Assembly: GCA_949825025.1 (NCBI GenBank)
Contig: OX463784.1
Coordinates: 17,116,124-17,180,123 of the forward strand
From: Siphlonurus alternatus
Taxonomy: Eukaryota > Arthropoda > Insecta > Ephemeroptera > Siphlonuridae
DNA: 64,000 nucleotides
Reading direction: 5' to 3'
Below the pieces are notes generated by a model that was not told the DNA's origin, did no database searches, and worked only from the letters and a program-made list of their open reading frames with translations. Positions 62,503 to 64,000 of the stretch are shown here, piece after piece. Within the stretch, counting starts at the first letter, position 1; every line of letters begins with the position of its first letter. The position numbers and the translations under genes were made by a program.

Positions 62503-63163
62503 ATATCGAAAAAAACAATCAATTTATATTTTAGTAGCACTCCAAAAACTCCATCAATATTAATATGACAAAAACAAATTAATACCAATTGTCATAATAA
62601 ATATAATAACACAAGATTATGACTATTATGCAAGTTTTTTGTGTGCCCAAATAACAACTTGCTTCGTCCTGTTAAAAAGCATTGGCACCACTATTGCATG
62701 AACAGCAAAATACAAAAAATTATAAAGATTTCTTGACCTTTGTCAGTAATAATAATACTTCATAAATATATTTATTTATACCAAGATTACTCTACATAAG
62801 GTTGGACGCTTAGGTTCACATTTTCGTCCAGTTCGCGCAGGACCAATCAGAGAGAACTGTCACTCTCGAGCCTATTTTGTGGCAGTCAGTGATTGGTCGT
62901 GACGTCACAGGCTCGAACAAAAGCTGCGCCAAGATGGCGGAGCGTCAAACCTTATGTAGAGTTATCTTGTATTTATACAGTATACTGTAATTAAATAACT
63001 TACCAGCATAGGAGTTCATCAATATTATAACCAAAATTTGGAAAAACATCAGTCTTTGTAATAAAGTTAACAAAGGCATTAAGGTATCCCAACTTTTTTC
63101 CTTCTGATATGCCTTGACGTTTAAAAATACTGCATAATATTTCATGGGCAACCTCACTGGCAT
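47605..63163 (-). CDS. rictor: RICTOR, TOR complex 2 scaffold subunit; 22 coding exons, N-terminus outside or unfound
   Basis: Twenty-two minus-strand exons join in one frame through 21 GT-AG introns to about 1,762 residues; vertebrate RICTOR is about 1,710. Order of recognised regions: N-terminal armadillo-like repeats (exons 63,163 to 58,729; motifs APYSDFHYRHTGWG and QDSWRLTEGFVAAE); middle domain (58,329-56,946; YKPSSNRF, CQDYFLFIGRL); RasGEF_N-like segment (56,695-56,257; SSLDYNIDG, RLYATRFLLVLVRA, WGVELLVMQLYD); domain V (54,489-54,219; LKASLWAVAHV); a long Ser/Thr-rich disordered region (53,863 to 49,966); and the conserved C-terminal LYSDV...RRCIQELF block. RICTOR with TOR, mLST8 and SIN1 forms TORC2, which phosphorylates AKT/SGK/PKC kinases. 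The first two bases of the 63,163 exon complete a codon begun in an upstream exon that I did not find. Introns contain many repeats, yet no exon is broken. Confidence 0.97.
48370..48672 (+). mobile_element. MITE family H, copy 2, in the last rictor intron
   Basis: ATAGAGGCTTCAAGTTAGTG left and CAGCTGACTTAAAGCCTCTA right, body near-identical to 13,980-14,271 with one extra 15-20 base segment (ATAAAACCAAGAATAAAA). Confidence 0.87.
48857..48995 (-). CDS. rictor: rictor exon u (conserved C-terminal block)
   Basis: Residues 1572-1618. LKQKFPQSFHDVCLYSDV and SYRLSARRCIQELFF match the family's KYPQTFDDICLYSEV...FRLPCRRFIQELF. Cys1597 in ANCSYRL is the candidate fourth zinc ligand. Donor GTGGGT, phase 0. 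Confidence 0.95.
49363..49492 (-). CDS. rictor: rictor exon t
   Basis: Residues 1529-1572, HAVKKEIIKHIERLANPVW then SRQVLL, equivalent to the family's RKEVLRLVINLSSSV segment. The donor GTAAGT splits a Gln codon; the acceptor (GTTCGTAG) is weaker than most in this gene. Confidence 0.88.
49966..50091 (-). CDS. rictor: rictor exon s
   Basis: Residues 1487-1529, including ERLCLGDSPVLGKRAAAL and NSASSMSSLDL. Low conservation; kept because both splice sites and both phases agree with the neighbouring exons. Confidence 0.8.
50507..50683 (-). CDS. rictor: rictor exon r (zinc-ligand patch)
   Basis: Residues 1428-1487. An acidic Ser-rich stretch is followed by HDALRCLSC, i.e. His1452-x4-Cys1457-x2-Cys1460, the same spacing as the His/Cys/Cys residues that coordinate zinc in the human RICTOR C-terminal region. 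The remaining ligand would lie in the 48,857-48,995 exon. Confidence 0.86.
51195..51430 (-). CDS. rictor: rictor exon q
   Basis: Residues 1349-1428. CYRGIALPREISVIFPEE matches the family's YIGLALPVDINDIFQ. Pro- and Arg-rich flanks; phase 1 end, donor GTGAGT. Confidence 0.88.
51749..51941 (-). CDS. rictor: rictor exon p
   Basis: Residues 1285-1349. WQDIQGFAALRAMHRFRPP then LYSESLASD corresponds to the conserved RICTOR patch SRDAFGYATLKRLQQQRMHP...SEALAS. Confidence 0.88.
52122..52458 (-). mobile_element. LINE reverse-transcriptase 3' fragment in a rictor intron
   Basis: An uninterrupted 90-codon frame reads MLRWFGHVERMGDERIAKQV, then GLGRPKKVWLDVI and ends WRAICRRPR with a stop. This is the C-terminal RLRWFGHVxRM...GRPxxxWxD motif of Jockey/CR1/RTE-like reverse transcriptases. 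It is followed by a short 3' UTR with GGGATATGGCGTCATG and an ATGTATGT tail. The 5' part is truncated, as usual for LINE insertions. Confidence 0.85.
52491..52606 (-). CDS. rictor: rictor exon o
   Basis: Residues 1246-1285, DRVQTLSPIPSSASLST and LRSVGQK, disordered and poorly conserved. Supported by splice signals at both ends and by exact phase agreement with both neighbours. Confidence 0.82.
53020..53863 (-). CDS. rictor: rictor exon n (start of Ser/Thr-rich disordered region)
   Basis: Residues 965-1246. It begins WVCVRHARDDRFPVLDG (family NWDAVRHSRKHLWPVVPDD), then becomes low-complexity and Ser/Thr-rich. Basophilic-kinase-like sites are visible (RRSQT, RRNS, PRRES). Vertebrate RICTOR carries its S6K site (Thr1135) in the corresponding region; direct equivalence is not claimed. 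Codon composition shifts from GC-ending at both ends to A/T-ending in the middle (about 53,170-53,700). Confidence 0.93.
54219..54489 (-). CDS. rictor: rictor exon m (domain V)
   Basis: Residues 875-965. VSLKASLWAVAHVCSSPGGL and YGVRAVAFYACALVATTQPG match the family's KLKASLWALGNIGSSNWGL and LSIRGTCVYVLGLIAKTKQG. Phase 1 end. Confidence 0.95.
54993..55203 (-). CDS. rictor: rictor exon l
   Basis: Residues 804-874, including YVHIVEASLHDALT and VFVPPHLFGQLAQHARGLELL (family VYLPIHLYGQLVHHKTGCHLL). Ends RHCQ in phase 0, donor GTGAGG. Confidence 0.95.
55497..55610. repeat. (AAAT)n/(AAAC)n microsatellite at a rictor splice donor
   Basis: About 24 AAAT units and then AAAC units end 12 bases from the exon at 55,622-55,791, so the 5' start of that intron is almost entirely repeat. 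Confidence 0.97.
55622..55791 (-). CDS. rictor: rictor exon k
   Basis: Residues 748-804, PYLEALVALRPSLLHLG, DRGLLLLVRFLSLPSGFSYL and NHELQRWNN. The donor GTAAGG is followed after about 10 bases by a 110-base (TTTG)n/(TTTA)n microsatellite that forms the start of the intron. Confidence 0.95.
56257..56458 (-). CDS. rictor: rictor exon j
   Basis: Residues 680-747, RasGEF_N-like: VILGKVL, SRLYATRFLLVLVRARV, WGVELLVMQLYD and VLDEACDHK, almost residue for residue the vertebrate pattern. Phase 0 end, donor GTAAGA. Confidence 0.96.
56606..56695 (-). CDS. rictor: rictor exon i
   Basis: Residues 650-680, RLLELVVSTNHDCYVKLI then VSSLDYNIDGMPR (family LTVSSLDYSRDGLAR), the entry to the RasGEF_N-like segment. 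Confidence 0.94.
56946..57154 (-). CDS. rictor: rictor exon h
   Basis: Residues 581-650, with MCQDYFLFIGRLAHHSRG and VKALENAGIFQ, matching the family's SQHYFLFIGTLSCHPHGVKMLEKCSVFQ. Ends in phase 2. Confidence 0.95.
57615..57797 (-). CDS. rictor: rictor exon g
   Basis: Residues 520-580. FIRRLVEYYKPSSNRF matches the family's FVRRLLYFYKPSS, and LAGCELLDFLVDADE matches VVGCQFTEFLLESEE. Phase 0 at both ends, donor GTGGGT. Confidence 0.93.
58228..58329 (-). CDS. rictor: rictor exon f
   Basis: Residues 486-519, MVVKDSEDNI through FFWNWNVIRAILK (family LEWNWNLIGTILK). Phase 0 at both ends. Confidence 0.92.
58495..58649 (-). repeat. End of an interspersed DNA element with internal TGGAA periodicity
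   Basis: Minus strand CAGGGTGTATAGCAATCTGG then repeated words ATCATGGAAAACCTGGAATA, CAGGGAATTT, CGTGGAATTTT, ATCATGGAATTTT. Such CAGGG-starting, GGAATTT-rich ends occur in several animal DNA transposon families; the family is not determined. Confidence 0.4.
58729..59006 (-). CDS. rictor: rictor exon e
   Basis: Residues 393-485, from GELLHLVHVLLPTG to KLSKTQLYQ. Matches the family's GELLHMAN segment, with a divergent, GC-rich middle. Donor GTCAGT, phase 0. Confidence 0.9.
59385..60080 (-). CDS. rictor: rictor exon d
   Basis: Residues 161-393; a long 696-base exon of the N-terminal domain. It contains ILAAPYSDFHYRHTGWG, GLKSLVDVL, LLYDLLGLPLPSW, MQDSWRLTEGFVAAE and GLLEALVEVIVTSDSF, all close to vertebrate RICTOR. 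Its 3' two thirds use mostly A/T-ending codons, unlike its 5' third and the neighbouring exons. Confidence 0.95.
60628..60818 (-). CDS. rictor: rictor exon c
   Basis: Residues 97-161, including NDMERIQAMRVCRRML and EERDRMLRVCLALLSEM (family QERDRMVRACIAI). The donor GTAAGT follows ATG T; reading through would give a short false extension CKSALELK. Confidence 0.94.
61151..61835. mobile_element. Long foldback element in a rictor intron
   Basis: About 680 bp of paired arms. ATTAGTTCCAGTGCTCCTAC and CTCACATAGGTTCTCCAGAA on the left match ATGTAGGAGCACTGGAACTA and TTCTGGAGAACCTATGTGAG on the right, continuing inward to CGAATCCGTTTTCCCGTCAT and its diverged partner. Centre near 61,485. Confidence 0.85.
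62067..62198 (-). CDS. rictor: rictor exon b
   Basis: Residues 53-97: CLRVTLVHEATQVRAAGLR, then YLLRDEQDV. This is the conserved CLRLALL...EVRAAGLRALRYL helix pair of the RICTOR N-terminal armadillo-like domain. It ends in phase 2. Confidence 0.94.
62365..62504. repeat. (AAAT)n microsatellite in a rictor intron
   Basis: About 35 units with two AATG variants. A short TTTA tract at 62,299-62,317 is in inverse orientation just upstream. Confidence 0.97.
62790..62961. mobile_element. Short TIR element with promoter-like motifs
   Basis: Ends CTCTACATAAGGTTGGACGC and GCGTCAAACCTTATGTAGAG are inverted repeats. The 170-bp body is GC-rich and holds GACCAATCAG (CCAAT box), GTGACGTCAC (CRE) and CAAGATGGCGGA (YY1-type). 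It lies 43 bp from the rictor exon at 63,004, in the intron. Confidence 0.75.
63004..63163 (-). CDS. rictor: rictor exon a (first found)
   Basis: Residues 1-52 (numbered within this window), from ASEVAHEIL to DELLC, with GKKLGYLNAF matching the family's RKLGHLNNF. Acceptor GTTTTCCAG. It starts with two bases of a split codon and ends with two bases (TG), donor GTAAGT. Confidence 0.9.
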
Positions 63164-63322
63164 CTGGAAAACAAACACCAAGGATCAACAAAATAAACCA
63201 AAACTTTCAATGGTCTTAGGAGGGTCAAAATATTGTTTGATTTTCCTAATATTATTTGTCTACAATAAACTTGCTTTGTTTTTGTGCTAAACAAGTTGCT
63301 TGACCTCAAGGCGAGATTACAA

Positions 63323-63456
63323 TAGGTCTGTTCATAAATACACAATCAGAAAGAATCAATTATTTGTGATGAGCCTTATGTTCCATGTACAGAAGGTTCA
63401 TCACAAATAATTGATTCTTTCTGATCGTGTATTTTTTCTGATTACGAACAGACGTA
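63323..63456. mobile_element. Foldback MITE family K, copy 2
   Basis: Ends TAGGTCTGTTCATAAA and TTACGAACAGACGTA as in the 35,544 copy; inner arms AGAAAGAATCAATTATTTGT and its complement. Lies upstream of the first recognised rictor exon. Confidence 0.85.
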
Positions 63457-63504
63457 ATATGTATTTTAGTGAAAGTTAGATGAATATGAGTGTACATATA
63501 CAGT

Positions 63505-63660
63505 ATATTTATTTATTATCAGGTCTACAGGGTGGCCGAAGGTGTCTGGCCCAGCCTGGGCCCAGAGCTGGGCCCAGAGACTCAAGTGGCAAAAGGTTGG
63601 TTCCAAACTTCGCTGCATGGTGCAGTTAACCAATCCGATCCCTGAGTCCACAATTTGAGG
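63505..63660 (-). mobile_element. Probable retroelement 3' UTR
   Basis: On the minus strand a GC-rich segment (CTGGGCCCAGCTCTGGGCCC, GACACCTTCGGCCACCCTGT) ends in AGACCTGATAATAAATAAAT, like a retroposon tail. A rictor 5' exon cannot be strictly excluded. Confidence 0.35.
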
Positions 63661-63729
63661 TTACATAACTGGATTTTAAAATCGGAAAATTAATTTATTA
63701 AGAAAAACCTATTGCACTCTACGTACATC

Positions 63730-64000
63730 AATAATAATAATAATAATAATATTAACGCGGCAAATGTGGCAATGCCACGGTGGCTCGCGAATGTTCACCA
63801 ACTCTCAGAGATTTTTTAAACAAATCAAAACTCTCCGCCTCAGCAACATCTGCTGTCAACGCATTCCACTCCTTGCTCAAGCTCGCCTTGCTTTTCTTTC
63901 GGAGCTATATTTTCTGCGGCATAAACTCAGTAGCAATTTTCGATTACAGATTTGTTTCCTCTGAAGGTGCTTTCACATATTACTGATATACTGTATAATT
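63730..64000 (-). mobile_element. LINE reverse-transcriptase C-terminal remnant
   Basis: Minus-strand translation gives LRKKSKASLSKEWNALTADV, AEAESFDLFKKSLR before a stop, preceded by one in-frame TAG. The WNALTADVxEAESFxxFKxxL pattern is the end of LINE polymerase frames. A (TAT)n tail (63,730-63,752) follows directly, marking the 3' end. Confidence 0.7.

Noticed and set aside
63466..63651. Upstream rictor exon
   Set aside because: The segment is followed by an AATAAATAAAT tail and shows no similarity to the RICTOR N-terminus; retroelement 3' UTR preferred.

Overview
This is a eukaryotic, intron-bearing, strongly AT-rich window from an animal genome, most probably an insect. A hemipteran such as a planthopper or leafhopper would fit, but that is a guess from the repeats: long (CT)n and (AAAT)n tracts, a 5S-rRNA-derived SINE, very many short inverted-repeat elements and LINE 3' ends. 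Nothing bacterial, no CRISPR array and no complete tRNA or rRNA gene was seen.

Layout. Positions 1-32,800 are gene-poor. They hold microsatellites, at least five families of small non-autonomous DNA transposons (MITEs/foldbacks), one 5S-derived SINE, LINE 3' ends and a few unexplained GC-richer islands. At 32,812-32,967 (+) lies a recognisable first exon of an AIG1/ADTRP (FAR-17a/AIG1-like) gene whose remaining exons I could not find. Positions 33,000-40,600 are again repeats. At 40,627-43,650 (+) is a complete five-exon AIG1/ADTRP gene of 252 residues, predicted to be a multi-pass membrane hydrolase of fatty-acid esters of hydroxy fatty acids. Convergent with it, on the minus strand, 22 exons between 63,163 and 47,605 encode about 1,762 residues of RICTOR, the defining subunit of TOR complex 2. 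Only the extreme N-terminus is missing. All exon phases join without a break, so the gene looks functional.

Both genes belong to lipid/growth metabolism in general terms, but nothing in the sequence links them operationally. They are adjacent and convergent, separated by about 4 kb that carries two TTAA-bounded foldback elements side by side.

The most notable non-genic signals are: (i) a MITE superfamily of at least eight copies with a common inner arm (TATTGCAGAAATGGATAGAG) but three different outer ends and changing centres; (ii) eleven perfect CRE palindromes (TGACGTCA) where about one is expected, about half of them inside those elements; (iii) a nested insertion that reveals the target-site duplication of one family; (iv) the diverged AIG1-like first exon with the same phase-0 splice junction as the intact gene; (v) patchy codon composition within RICTOR. 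No clearly new biological system was found.
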